Below are positions 23,500 through 34,529 of a stretch of DNA of 64,000 bases, in pieces (positions within the stretch are counted from its first letter, which is position 1; each line of letters starts with the position of its first letter). Location: NCBI GenBank assembly GCA_036245805.1, contig BTRK01000005.1:36065469-36129468 (forward strand), written 5' to 3'. The translations under genes and the position numbers were made by a program. The notes below the pieces were generated by a model, which saw only the letters and a program-made list of their open reading frames with translations, made no database searches and was not told the DNA's origin. This DNA is from Pristionchus mayeri (taxonomy: Eukaryota > Nematoda > Chromadorea > Rhabditida > Neodiplogasteridae).

Positions 23500-26162
23500 A
23501 AGGCGAAAAACGCGCGATTAAAGAGAGCGATTGATGAGACACCTACTCGCAAAAGAGGCCGAGAGGAGAATATTGACGAAAATTCGAGGATTTCTTTTCG
23601 ATGGGAACTTGAGGATGTGAGATCAATCACACCTGGAATAGTGGAATCTCAAGTGTTCAAAGAGGGAGGATTCGAATGGTGAGATTCCAATTCTTCATTT
23701 TATACTGTGTGTGCGCACACACACATCGTTGAATTTCCTCGTTGAATTTCCGAGTAGAAGACGGCTCCAAGTCGGCTTGAAAAGCCGATTTGACCACATC
23801 ACTAATGCCTATGTGCAATGAGAGCTGTCTCACTAGGACTTTGAAGGAAGTCGTCACTTCGTCCTGCAGCGATATTCCCGCTCAGCATCGATATCGTCCT
23901 ATCCTGTGAGAAAAAGCTGTGGAGAGGTTGGAAGTGCAAGGCGAATGTACAATATGTCGCCCACTACAAAGAGGCCCGACCTAAGCGCACGAATCTTATT
24001 TCGAATACGGTATGACCTATTCATTGATTTGTATTAGGTTGTAGGGAAAGTCTTTGTCACTTTTTAAAAACTATATTTCTTGGGAATGGGAAAAGCTTAC
24101 GTTCAATTATACTTGTCTTCATTATTGACAATATGTTTCCAACGTACCTGCAATGTATGGATCCCCTCCCTTTAGAACCCGCCTGGGCGCGAATCAAAGT
24201 ATTGCTTGAGAGCAGACTCGAGACTTCCACGGGAATTTAAGGCCATATCTCAAACGGCATAGACCAGGTCTGCGCATATTTCAAACGGCATAGACCAGGT
24301 CTGCGAAAAGCCTGTAAACCGATGGGCCCATGGCAGGAGAATACGGGGGGTGAGGGAGAACCATCCTTCCATATCCAGCCAGATCTTGCTTGACTTGAAT
24401 GGAGACCTTGGGACGGGGGCCATTTTGGTGATTATATACTTTCTTGCCCTTTAGCTTTGAATGATTGACTTCCAACTTCAAATTTTGTTGTTATGTGACG
24501 AACTTGGCCCCTGTGAATTACATGCCCTCAGGGAGTAGCTCCGAGTAGATCACCCCATGCACTCCCCACCACATTGGCATCTTGTTTTTATCAGGGTGAA
24601 GGCCAAGTTGGATAGCACCTTATGGAGTCTACCCTTCTCCAACCCGCTCGGCTCTCATGTGGTTGCTATCGTAGAGGACCCACTTCTCATTCCCCGTTAT
24701 GAGCCGTTCCAGCCATAGATGCCCACCTCGGAGAATGAGTAGATTAATGAAAATATCGACTCGACGGTCATGGCTGGTTTGGATCAGATCATGGAGTATG
24801 AATCGACCGATAAAATTCCTCATCCCAAGAGATGTCAAGCCTTCTCTGGCAGTGCTATGGTAGACTCTAAGTGCAATAGTCATTTCACGGGCACCTTGAA
24901 TTGGGTCCGTTTCAACAGCGTTCTTCAACATTTCCAAATACAACTAACTCCCAGATAGGTCCTGATCATTGAGGGAAAAGTCGTATTCATCGAACCGTTG
25001 GAACCAATTCCTGGAGGTGTTGTCGAGGGGGCATGTGTGGGATAAACATTCTTCAGTAGGGCTTCCGAATCCTTCATCGTGGTGTAGGATAGAGAGAGGT
25101 AAATCAGAACATGCCGGAAGTGGGTGGCACCAGGAACATACATCGTTGCTCTACTAGAGATTGACTGGAGGAAAGGGGATGGGGAGTTGTTTACTATAAA
25201 GGCCCTTCACTGATTGTCATTCACTAGAAACGAGGGAGCGCCAAAGTTCACTTGCGACGAGCAGTGTAAACACAAATCCAGTGACAAAGACTTTCCCTAC
25301 AACCTGATAGTTTGATATGATAATTTTAGCATTACGTCATCTTCGATGAAGACCACAATGAGTATGCAATCATGTATCAGATAGCCTGGAGAAATTTGAA
25401 GGTAATACCGTGGAAAAAGTCGAGGAGAAGAGGAAATATTGGAATTCCCGCAAGTTCATATCTCGGCGGCTCCCAGTAGGGATACCGACTTGAAAATTGG
25501 AATATGGAATGGACGCGCATTTACGCCCCATATTCCATTTTTACCGGTAATTTCTGGCTTTCCGTTTTTTTGGTTTATTCATAAGTTAAAGATTCCTCGT
25601 CTCCTCGTGTACTCGTTCTGGTAGATCGATTCCAGATGCAGGTTTATTTCGCTTACTTTAATTTGTGATAACATTACTATTTTAGCAAGCGATCGATCAG
25701 TGTGAAATTCATCTGATGACTGCTAGCAAGCTCTCACAGGCACTGAAGCTTCATCTGTCAGATAAATACCGACTCGATAAGCTCACGGTAATTTTATTGC
25801 ATTCATTTCAAGCTTTCCAAACAGATTTTTTCTACACAATATTATATCATGACAACAAACGTTCAGAGCCAGTGCCTTCTGACCCTTTCTACTATGCCCA
25901 AGATAAACAACCTCCAGGTGATCCAATTGTTTTTATCGAAGAAGTGCCGGATTTGCTATTATAAAAATATTTATATGTTGTATTAATAAGGTACTATACC
26001 GGATGAGAAACTACTGCGCCATGAAAAAATAGTTCTCAACCGACCTAGAACCGGTTAATAATAAAACTGCTTAAGTCGACTCCAGAATACGCTCAATTCT
26101 CGGACAAATTAAAGGCTGCAAATCTCGATCTAGTGATGCTAATTACTAACCCATCCAATTAG
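23500..26162 (+). pseudogene. MATH-BTB remnant, gene B
   Basis: The MATH start is readable at about 23515-23678 (RISFRWELED ... EGGFEW, GTGAGA donor) with a Lys/Arg-rich leader but no in-frame ATG. The LINE 5' end lies just upstream. A second MATH piece ends near 24009 (KCKANVQYVAHYKEA), but the upstream acceptor phase does not fit. A mariner (24034-25308) follows. The last MATH-like exon is about 25336-25399. The BTB part lacks its first three exons, leaving 25588-25632 (VLVLVDRFQMQ), 25686-25787 (QAIDQCEIHLM...YRLDKLT) and the terminal exon 26077-26162 (STPEYAQFSDKLKA...). It is clearly homologous to gene A but broken. Confidence 0.75.
24034..25308 (-). mobile_element. Degenerate mariner element in gene B
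   Basis: Terminal inverted repeats of about 28 bp (left starting TTAGGTTGTAGGGAAAGTCT) sit at both ends, flanked by TA target duplications (24032-24033 and 25309-25310). Minus-strand fragments match mariner transposase: RRVDIFINLLIL...LITGNEKWVLYDSNH (24943-24629), whose second catalytic block is decayed, and HPPYSPAMGPSVYRLF (24481-24281), with Ala-Met replacing the usual Asp-Leu. There are many frame breaks, so it is inactive. Confidence 0.85.
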
Positions 26163-26457
26163 ATGTATTAGATGCAATTTGTAAAATTCGTTTCTATTGT
26201 ATATTAGATGAATTTGTAGACTTATGTCTTATTTATACACTCGATAATTGAATGGTTGATCGATAGGAGTTCTGGAAAGGATTAAAATGGAAAGGATTAA
26301 TAGGATTAATAAATTATAGTTCTGTTGATGATCCCAGTTCTTTCTTTCTCTTTCAAACTAATTTCCGAGTGAAAAATCGATCATGACATACAAAAAAGAA
26401 GATGTCGATAAAGAATTTTTTAGACCGCGTAGTTGACTAATTTGAGATGTTGTTGAG

Positions 26458-26475
26458 GCATCGCTAAAGTATCTT
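26458..26475 (+). promoter_or_regulatory. Conserved upstream motif of gene C
   Basis: GCATCGCTAAAGTATCTT, preceded by GATGTT and followed by GATCGTTCAA, lies 114 bp before the gene C ATG. Near-identical copies precede genes F and H, so it is a candidate promoter element of this gene family. Confidence 0.55.
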
Positions 26476-26588
26476 GATCGTTCAAGTTTATTCTGATTAT
26501 GTGTACTCTCCCTGTTATAATCATGTATGTGCTTATATTTACAGTTTCTTGTTGCATTTACGGATGTATTTACTCCTTCGATTTAAGA

Positions 26589-29500
26589 ATGGCCAGTGCA
26601 ATGTTCTGTGCTCCGAATGATGCCAGGAATATCACTCTGGTAGTTGGAGAGAAGAAACTGCGAGTGTCCAAGGATGTGAGTATAACTTTTTAATTAATTA
26701 ATTAGTTCTTTTCCAGCAGTTCTATTCGGAAACTAGAAACAAACTTTTTACTATTGGCACGGCCCCCTGAGAAAATACATAACGAAAACGTCCACAGGCA
26801 TCAAGGAAAAGTCGCGCGCATTCAAAAAAGTACAGTCAGATTGCCTGATTTGTGCGTGCAAAATCCTGAAAATCACTAATTTGCCTGGAGAATCACTTTG
26901 AGATTCTATAAACCTAAAACCCGGAAAGGTCGGCGGAAAAACTACTGAAAAAGCTCCACTACTGTGGTTAGTGAGCACACCGCACGGACGTTTTCCAAAG
27001 CCCTATGTCGGTGCTCCGGGGGCCTTGTATTGGTGAACCGGAGGGTCCCACTAACTGGCTTTCCGCAAATGCTGCCATTATTCCGGAACCACATTGGATG
27101 AAATGTTCCAATCTCCAATATTTTAAGCTAATAATTTGCCTCTTGCAGCACTTGTCTATCCACTCTCCCTTCTTCGCCGCAATGTTCTTCGGAGAGTTCG
27201 CTGAGAAGAACAAAAAAGAAGTGGAGATCAAGGATGTCGTCTACGAGGTCAGATTCATGCATTTCTGCATTGTTCACTATATATTGAGCCCATAAAAATG
27301 ATGATTATTCAGGAATTTATAGACCTCTTACAATTGACATTTTCTGCGCAAGCTCAAATCACAGGTAGGAGTTCAAAGTTGCATTCTCCAAGTTGTTCAT
27401 CATGCAGATGTCGTGCTCGCTCATGTACTCCCTCTTGCGAATCGATTCCAGATGCAGGTTTGTTTGCCCCCAAAGTTGGTTGAATTATTAATATTCCGCC
27501 ACTAGTTTTTACAACAATCATTATTTGCACTACGTGGGATGAGAAGCACGACACGTCCTTTGATATATTAAATATAAGCAGACGGCATAATGTCATAGTT
27601 CTCATCCGACCTTGTGTCTATTCTAGCAAATTCTTCTCGATGCCGAGGTGCATCTTACGACCTCAGTTGCGTTCTCTACAGCAGAAAAGCTTAGCCTAGC
27701 GGATCGATACAGACTCAATAATCTAAGGGTAAGTTTTGCACGATTTTAGGTTTGGCCTAGAGATAAAACGTGTTAGGAGGATGCAAAGTTGTGCGAATTC
27801 ACCAAATATAGAGAACCCTCAGAGCGCCAGAAATTTTGTTGAAAAATGAGAATACGTTAAATCCCATTTTTAAGATCGCTGTCTGTTGAGTTACTCTAAT
27901 GCGTTCGATATTAGCACTCTACAGGTACCTTTCGATGTTACTTTTATTTTTTTAAATTTTATTATTATATTTGATGTGATCTACAGTTTTTTATTACTGT
28001 GATATTAGAATGTATATCCTGATGCACTTCTTAACGTATACAATAGTGCTCGCGGAGCGGAAAAATATTCACATCAATTATATTTTGTGGTTCCCCCAGT
28101 ATTAATTAGAACGTGTGGCGATAGTATTTGAGAAGTAAGTATTTTCAGTCGACTCTCCAGTACGCAAATTTCTTAGCAGAGATGAAGGCATCTATCTGCG
28201 ATCGAATTATGACACTCGTCAGTTGTTATACTTATTATATCTGCACTCAAGGGCACAACGAGAAATGAGTAATTAAGATTGTTATAATTATACATCATGG
28301 GTTGGCTCTCCTCGCACTGACAAGGGAAGATGAAATTGGGGTATGTGCTATATACCATTGAAAAGCGCGTAAAAAATTGTACTATACGCATATGAGAAAT
28401 ATGGCAAAAGCGGTGACGGCGATGGGGTTCGAACCCGCAGCTTCAAAAATAGACTCCGGATGGGTTATCCACTACACGACAGGACCATGGTGGAGTGAAA
28501 TGCGTATACTATCCATGCTCTAAGCTGTAATCTAAGCTAAGCTAAGCTGTGTAAGCTAAGCTGTAATGGAAAGCATCGATCGCGATTATCGATCTCTCCC
28601 GGTCGCTACAATGAACTTTAGCAGGGTTTTATAATCCGAATCTTACTAACTTATTACGCGTTTTTGAATGGCTCATACCCCAATTTCATCCCAAGGGTAT
28701 GCACCTCCCTTGTGATGATAAGCGAGATAAGAGAGATATCTTGGATGAGAACCATCGTATTATTCCGGCATTGGCATATCAAAGGCGGCATGAGACAATA
28801 TAGCGTTCGAATATTTCGAGAGTTCGAATATCACGCCTGTCACGAGAGAATCGAGCTAGAATTTCAAAACTTGGTAATGGGATCAAAATGGAAAAATATG
28901 TTAATATTATTTTTATTCACCACTAGGTATGCCCTAACACCACCCGAAGTCATTTTGTTCTGAGATCATTCTTAAGGTCACTATGTCGAGTACCCTACCT
29001 GCGACCCTAACTTTAACAGCGTATATCTCGTTTCTAGAGCGGTTTTGAGGGAAATTCCATTCTGAGGAGCCCCTGGTTATTTTTCGAGCTCTATCGATCT
29101 ATCAAAACTAGAAGTCATGAATGTTCTTTATAACTGAGTTACAGTTAAGGTAGTTTAAGTCAAAAGTGTAGGAAAAGATTTAAATTTTGGGATATGTGAT
29201 AGCCCGCGTCGAGCTCTTTCGAATAAGGTATTTGCGGTTCTAAAAAGAGGGGGACCCAAGCAACGTTTTGGCCCTCATAAAAGGTTTTGTTGATTTGAAG
29301 ATATTTTTCAACATAAAATAAAAAGAAAGACCAGTCATTCTTGGTTGCGCGCGCCGAAGGGTTCGGTGTGAGAAACATTGGTCTCTTCATTTTCAATTAT
29401 CTCTCGTATATTGAGCGCGGGGAGAGATGAAATGAATTTACTTCGAATCAACTCAACCTTTTCTAAGGGCTAAATGTTGCTTGGGTCCCCCTCTTTTCGC

Positions 29501-31412
29501 AACCGCAAATATTCGAAACAGCTCGACGCGGGCTATCGCATATTCCAAAATTTATGGAATCTTTTCCTACACTTTTGACTTAACCTACCTTAACTGTAAG
29601 TTCCTTTGTGAGGGGTGTACGTTTTGCCAACCAAAGTTAAAGCAAAACGAACACCCCAGAAGTGAAAATAATCTTATACCGTGGGTGTTCGTGTCACGGT
29701 ATAAGATTATTTTCACTTCTGGGGTGTTCGTTTTGCTTTAAATTTGGTTGGCAAAACGTACACCCCCAAAAAGGAACCAAGTTCACCCTAGGCTTTCGAA
29801 CCCTGAATATCACGCCTCTCATGAGAGAATCGAGCTGAACCAGGGAAGGGAGAGAATATCGTGAAATGGGTTCCCATCAATTGTGGGCATCTTGAATGCC
29901 TGACTACCCCCGAAGTCCCATTGTTGCATACTTAATTTTGGGGTTCCCTATGCCGGGCATGATCTCGGCAACTCTCACTTTGAGAGCTTGTGTCGCGATT
30001 ATACTGAAAGATTGTGCAAAATTTACCTCTGGGTGACCCCCACTCATTTTTCGAGCTCTATCGACCTATATAGGTCACATCCCCTGAGCGTTAGTTTTAA
30101 CATTGCTACAGATCGGGCTCCTTTTCTCGAAAGTGTAGGCAAAAGGGCAGCTCAAATTTGCATATTTTGTGCAGATCATCGAGAGCTATCGAATGAGTGT
30201 TACCGAGAATTATCTGCGTACCTCTAAATTTCACGTTGAGATATTGCTTCAAATGGAAAAAAGTAAAAGGGACATAATTCATGTTCTCCCCCCGATATTT
30301 TCATCGCAAGCCACTAATTCGATAGCTCTCGATGATTTGCACAAAATATGCAAATTTGAGCTGCGCCTTTGCCTACACTTTCGAGAAAAGGAGCCCGATC
30401 TGTAGCAATGTTAAAACTAACGCTCAGTGTATGTGACCTATATAGATAGAGCTCGAAAAATGAGTGGGGGTCACTCAGAGGTAAATTTTGCTCTATCTGT
30501 CTCTATAATCGCGATACGAGCTCTCAAAGTGAGAATTGCCGAGATCATGCCCGACATAGGGAGCCCCAAAATTAAATATGCAACAATGGGACTTCGGGGG
30601 GGGGGGGGGTAGTCAGGGGCATGACTCAAACTCAAGGTGCCCAAAACCGGTTAAAACTCATTAGAAGCTTTTTCCTCCATTCCCGAGAATGGCGAATTTA
30701 GCTCGATTCTCTCGGGAAAGGCGTGAGGCGCTCGTTCTTTCTTACCTTTCCTCAGCACTGTATTTATTGTCTTGTATTTACCAGCCCTTTTCAGGTATTG
30801 GTGAGAGCTAACAGTGGTGCTGCTGGTAACGCTAACGCTGGAGGCGATTTAAATGCAGAGTATATCACGCTCAAATTCTTCGGCGAGGTAAGGATCGGAT
30901 TTTATTTCGTTCACTAGCGGGGTTGTGGTTTAAGCGGAGACTAGCTAGCGGAGTAGGTTTCTTACGCGCGCTTTCTTTCCCCTTCCTTCTTACTGATTCC
31001 GCAATCTGAACAGGCGTGCGCAGTGTTCTTAAAAATATTTTTTTCATAAGGTCCTGATTTTCCATTTCTTTCCTTAATCTCCGAATCATGATCAACAGTC
31101 CGGAATCGGGGTGGGTGAGTATGCATGGGAAATATGTGTCAAATAGAGCATGACGTTTCGAAATGGTTTGCTATTCTAAAATCTCAAGCTCTTTTATCGT
31201 ATTGTTCACTTTAGGACGAGCGCGAGACACACTTTCGCCTGAAGTACGAAACCAGGATGGGAAATGTGAAGAAATTCTATGCGAATAGAATCGGAGTTCC
31301 TGTTGCATCCCTTCGATTCCTCCACTATGGATACATTATCGATGATGAAGATACCCCGAGGAATTTGGAAATGGAGGAGGAAGATGCAATCGATGTTGAA
31401 CTGATTGGTTGA
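26589..31412 (+). CDS. BTB protein with SUMO-like C-terminus, gene C (266 aa)
   Basis: Exons: 26589-26675, 27149-27247, 27313-27364, 27408-27457, 27627-27728, 27874-27924, 28149-28217, 30795-30887 and 31215-31412. The BTB part reads NITLVVGEKKLRVSKD, HSPFFAAMFFGEF, EVEIKDVVYEEFIDLLQ. The tail of the BTB region ends AEMKASICDRIMTL. The last two exons are SUMO-like: a flexible Gly/Asn/Ala leader, AEYITLKFFGE, THFRLKYETRMGNVKKFYA and SLRFLHYGYIIDDEDTP, ending DVELIG. SMO-1/SUMO ends in Gly-Gly, and here only one Gly remains, so conjugation is unlikely. The exon at 27874 is preceded by AA rather than AG, a possible splice lesion. The join across the 2.6-kb intron 28218-30794 (GTCAGT donor) is inferred from gene H, and the SUMO part could be separate. 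Confidence 0.68.
28260..28700. mobile_element. Foldback element carrying a tRNA-like segment (gene C intron)
   Basis: GATGAAATTGGGGTATGTGC at about 28329 recurs inverted at about 28670-28690 (CATACCCCAATTTCATCCC), with further matching of AAAAGCGCGTA / TACGCGTTTTT. The enclosed sequence includes the tRNA-like stretch at 28412-28486 and a GCTAAGCTGTAA repeat. Confidence 0.55.
28412..28486 (-). ncRNA. tRNA-like (SINE-type) sequence, not a clear tRNA
   Basis: The minus strand has an A-box-like GTGTAGTGGATAAC and a perfect B box GGGTTCGAACCCC at tRNA-like spacing. The acceptor stem and anticodon arm do not pair. It is best read as a pol III promoter of a tRNA-derived repeat. Confidence 0.45.
29157..29582. 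mobile_element. Foldback element in gene C intron 7
   Basis: Arms of about 110-119 bp (29157-29275 and 29472-29582) are inverted copies, for example AAAAGTGTAGGAAAAGATT at the left end and its complement at the right, and GGGGGACCCAAGCAAC against GTTGCTTGGGTCCCCC. The loop is about 196 bp. Confidence 0.75.
29600..29780. mobile_element. Near-perfect hairpin in gene C intron 7
   Basis: Arms of about 85 bp. GGGGTGTACGTTTTGCCAAC and AGAAGTGAAAATAATCTTAT are repeated inverted on the other side of the centre near 29688-29700. There are few mismatches, which suggests recent origin or maintenance. Confidence 0.85.
29885..30625. mobile_element. Large palindrome in gene C intron 7
   Basis: The left half (29895-30255) and right half (30260-30620) are inverted copies. 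CGAAGTCCCATTGTTGCATA at 29909 matches its complement near 30580, and ATTTGCATATTTTGTGCAGA near 30157 matches its complement at about 30340. The right end carries a G13 run at 30597-30609. Part of the left half also recurs as a diverged direct copy at 28930-29110 (GTCATTTTGTTCTGAGATCA, ATTTTTCGAGCTCTATCGA). Confidence 0.8.
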
Positions 31413-31686
31413 ACTGAAGATACGTTCAAATGGTATCATTCTGACTTATTTTCCGATTCTTTCTGTTGTATTGTTTGTTTGTTTGCTAAGCAAAGATCAA
31501 TTGATTATTTCTCCTGTTCTCTATTGTTTGATATGTGTCAAGAATGGATTTGATAAAGATTTCTGTGAAGTGTCTCGAGGACCTGTCGGAAATGTTGTTG
31601 ATTCATTGATATATCTTTTGGTAGTTTCTTGAGGAACTTGTGTTCTTCTATAATCATGGATTGAACATTTCAGTGATCTATTGGCC

Positions 31687-33437
31687 ATGTCGACTGATCT
31701 GGACAAGTACTGCTCTCCGAATGAGGATAACAATGTCACGCTGATCATTGGAGACAAGAAACTGCGAGTTCTGAAGGATGTAAGTATAACTCCCGTGTAT
31801 AACATTTGTATAATTAACCTAAAACAATAAAATTCCCGTTCTACAATGTTATTTTCGTATAAAGAATATGATTTTTTCGTTAGCCTGCGACTGTTATGTT
31901 GTTTTCAATCGTAGAATCACATGTCATCATAGTCCTTTGTGCTCATCGCGAGCGGTCGTCTCCCCTGTTCAACAATGCTATTTATCATAGAAAGAATAGC
32001 AGTTTTATATTCTAAGCTCGGATTAGCAAATGATGGAGATTCTTTGTCATCCTGAAATTATTTGTTATGTTCATTCAGAGGAACACATTGCGAGTTGCTG
32101 TTGTTGCAACTTATAATCAAATATCACACATCGTCGTCATTGTTCATCTACTTTTTATGCTTGCAGTATCTCGCTCTCCATTCTCCCATCTTCGATAAAA
32201 TTTTCTTCGACAGTTTCGTTGACAAGAAAGAAATTGAGATCAAGAAAGTTGTATACGAGGTCCGGAATACAAAACATTCTTCATTTAATTCTGCATTTTA
32301 TATATACATTCTACCAATATTTTTCGAAATTTCGACTATATTATTTGTTACATAATAAAAAAAAGATATTGTTCTACATTAAGAATGTGATTTTCAGCAA
32401 TTCGTCGACCTCGTTGAATTAATTTTCTCGGTGCAAGCTCAAATCACCGGTAATTGTACACCACAATGCATTGGAAATTCATATTACAGATTCCACCGTT
32501 TCCCATATTATGGATCTGGCAGATCGATTCATGATGAAGGTTAATTATTCTTTTTAATTTATCCAATTAAAATAAACCGAATACTTTTAGCAAGTGATTG
32601 CCCAGTGCGAAATTCATCTGATTTCTTCGACCACGTTCGCACTGGCTGGAAAGCTTAAATTGTCTGAACAGTACCGTCTCGTAAAGCTGAAGGTAACACA
32701 TTCGCCCATTATGTTTTAAGCTACGAGTTTTCAAATTAACATTAGTTTAATATTCGCACAATTTAGGACCACTCGCTGAACAGTTTCTATTTTGAGCATG
32801 AAATCATCACTCTCGAGGTTACTAATAGCATTTTTATGAATTATCATACGATTTAATTTTTGTTGCCTAGAAATCAGCTTTTCATAAGCTGTCATGTAAT
32901 GTACAGGAAGACTTATTTTGAGGCGGCACCCGAGTATTCATATTTCTCTGCTAACTTGAAGACAGCCATCTGTGATCTAAAGAGGAAGCTCATCATCAAA
33001 GTAAAAGTCCTTGACGAGGTAAGGATGGTTTTTTCATTATTTTTATTTTTTATTTGACAGTTATGTTCGGTTTGTTGGATTTGTCTTTTCTTTGCAAAAT
33101 CTTTCAATAGTCATGAACTGGTTTAGCATGAGGAATTTAGGAATAAATCTTCCACTTCTTCGAAAGAAGTCTAGTTCTAAAGGCTTAATCACATCAGGGC
33201 ATGCAGGAGGTTAACTTTCGAGTGAGATACGGAACCAGCCTGAGAAAGCTGAAGAAGTCCTATGCTGATCATATCGGAGTCTCTGTTACTAATCTTCGCT
33301 TCCTCTTCGATGGACGCAGAATCAAGGATGATGACACCGCCAGGAGTCTGGAACTGGAGGATGGAGATCAAGTTGATGTCTATGGAGGGCAGGGTGGAGT
33401 TCCTTGTTCCGTGTGTCTCCCTCTCTATCCCTCTTAA
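31687..33437 (+). CDS. BTB-SUMO-like fusion protein, gene D (8 exons, 258 aa)
   Basis: Exons: 31687-31779, 32167-32259, 32398-32449, 32490-32539, 32591-32692, 32767-32817, 32923-33018 and 33198-33437 (777 nt, in frame). The BTB part is residues 1-120 (NVTLIIGDKKLRVLKD, HSPIFDKIFF, EIEIKKVVYEQFVDLVELIF, MDLADRFMMK), followed by a BACK-like stretch. Exon 7 runs without a break from that tail (YSYFSANLKTAICD) into the first SUMO strand (KLIIKVKVLDE), so the fusion is encoded in one exon. Exon 8 is a full SUMO core (EVNFRVRYGTSLRKLKKSYA, NLRFLFDGRRIKDDDTA) ending DVYGGQGG and then a 10-residue tail. A Gly-Gly with a short tail is the form of unprocessed SUMO. No insertion disrupts it, so it is the best candidate for a functional fusion. 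Confidence 0.9.
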
Positions 33438-33924
33438 TGCTCAAATATTCTCACCCTGGCTAGTATTTTCTTATTTTAGTATGTTGTTTATTCACGACAT
33501 TTCTTTACGCCCGAATTCGCTAGTTTCTATGGCAATCTCGAATTTTTGATTCGATTCTCCTTAGAATGATGAAACTGAAAAAACAAAAACCATCAAGCTA
33601 GAATCATATCTTCTCTTGTTGTTCTCATATCACGTTTTGCTGTATTGATTTCTCCTTGTAATTTACATATGAGATTTTTTAACAGCTTTTTAGTTGTCTA
33701 TTCTGTCTATTCATTTTATTTATTATATGTTCTTTCAATGTAAAGAGGTTTCTGTTCAAGTCGATGTTCTTTTTGTTCGAAGATGTTACAATGACTCATC
33801 GTTCAATATCTCGACTATATGCTATTCTTTTACTATTTTTCCACTACATGTCTATGCATATGAACATGCATGGCTATTTTATGGACATTCCCTGTGATAT
33901 ATTACCTCAATTTTCGATTTCAGA
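33438..33924. other. Intergenic region between genes D and E
   Basis: AT-rich sequence without a supported ORF. At 33779-33812 there is a weak variant of the family's upstream motif (GATGTT, then CTCATCGTTCAATATCT), about 110 bp before the gene E ATG. Confidence 0.4.
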
Positions 33925-34529
33925 ATGACTGACAATTCGAAGATTGTTCTTCGATGGGGAATAGATGATGTGAACTCGCTTACTCCAGGAGAATTGAAAT
34001 CGGAGGTGTTCCATCAGAGAGGATTCAACTGGTGAGAGTAGTTGAAAGACGTCAGAAGTTTTTCTATCTTCGAAATAACTGTCTTTGAACACATCAGTTC
34101 AGCGTTGATCATATTCCTCATTAATACGGGTACGCGACGGCAAAATATTCATCAAGGAATTGCTATTTGAGAATATTAGCTGTTTAGCGTTTTTTTTAGA
34201 TGTTGCCTAAATTGGGTGCTCTCTACACGCGCCGGGTGAGTTGGGGGAAGCAAGAGAGGCTCGAAATCTGCGCATTTGCATTTGAGAAATCTAGAAACAC
34301 CACATTGTGAGGCTCTGTTGTATGGCTCCAGTGTCTCCCCTAATTTTGGTCTCGATCAGGGCTAATTACGCTTTCAATCGTTTATTTAGGCAAGCAGTCG
34401 TTCGTCCCAACAAACAGGACCCTAATAAAATTGACTTATTTCTCGTGTGTAAGCGTACGAAGAGCTACTGGAAAGGCGACGCGAATATCGAATTTGTGCT
34501 CCACAGACGAACCCATCCCAACATTTCTA

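Noticed and set aside
28412..28486. Functional tRNA on the minus strand
   Set aside because: Although the B box is perfect, the acceptor and anticodon stems do not pair, and it sits inside a foldback repeat. A SINE-type origin is more likely.
30795..31412. Independent SUMO gene starting at 30.8 kb
   Set aside because: Not fully excluded, but the exon has GTG where gene H has ATG, starts at a splice acceptor, and continues the frame of the BTB tail exon. I annotated it as part of gene C with reduced confidence.
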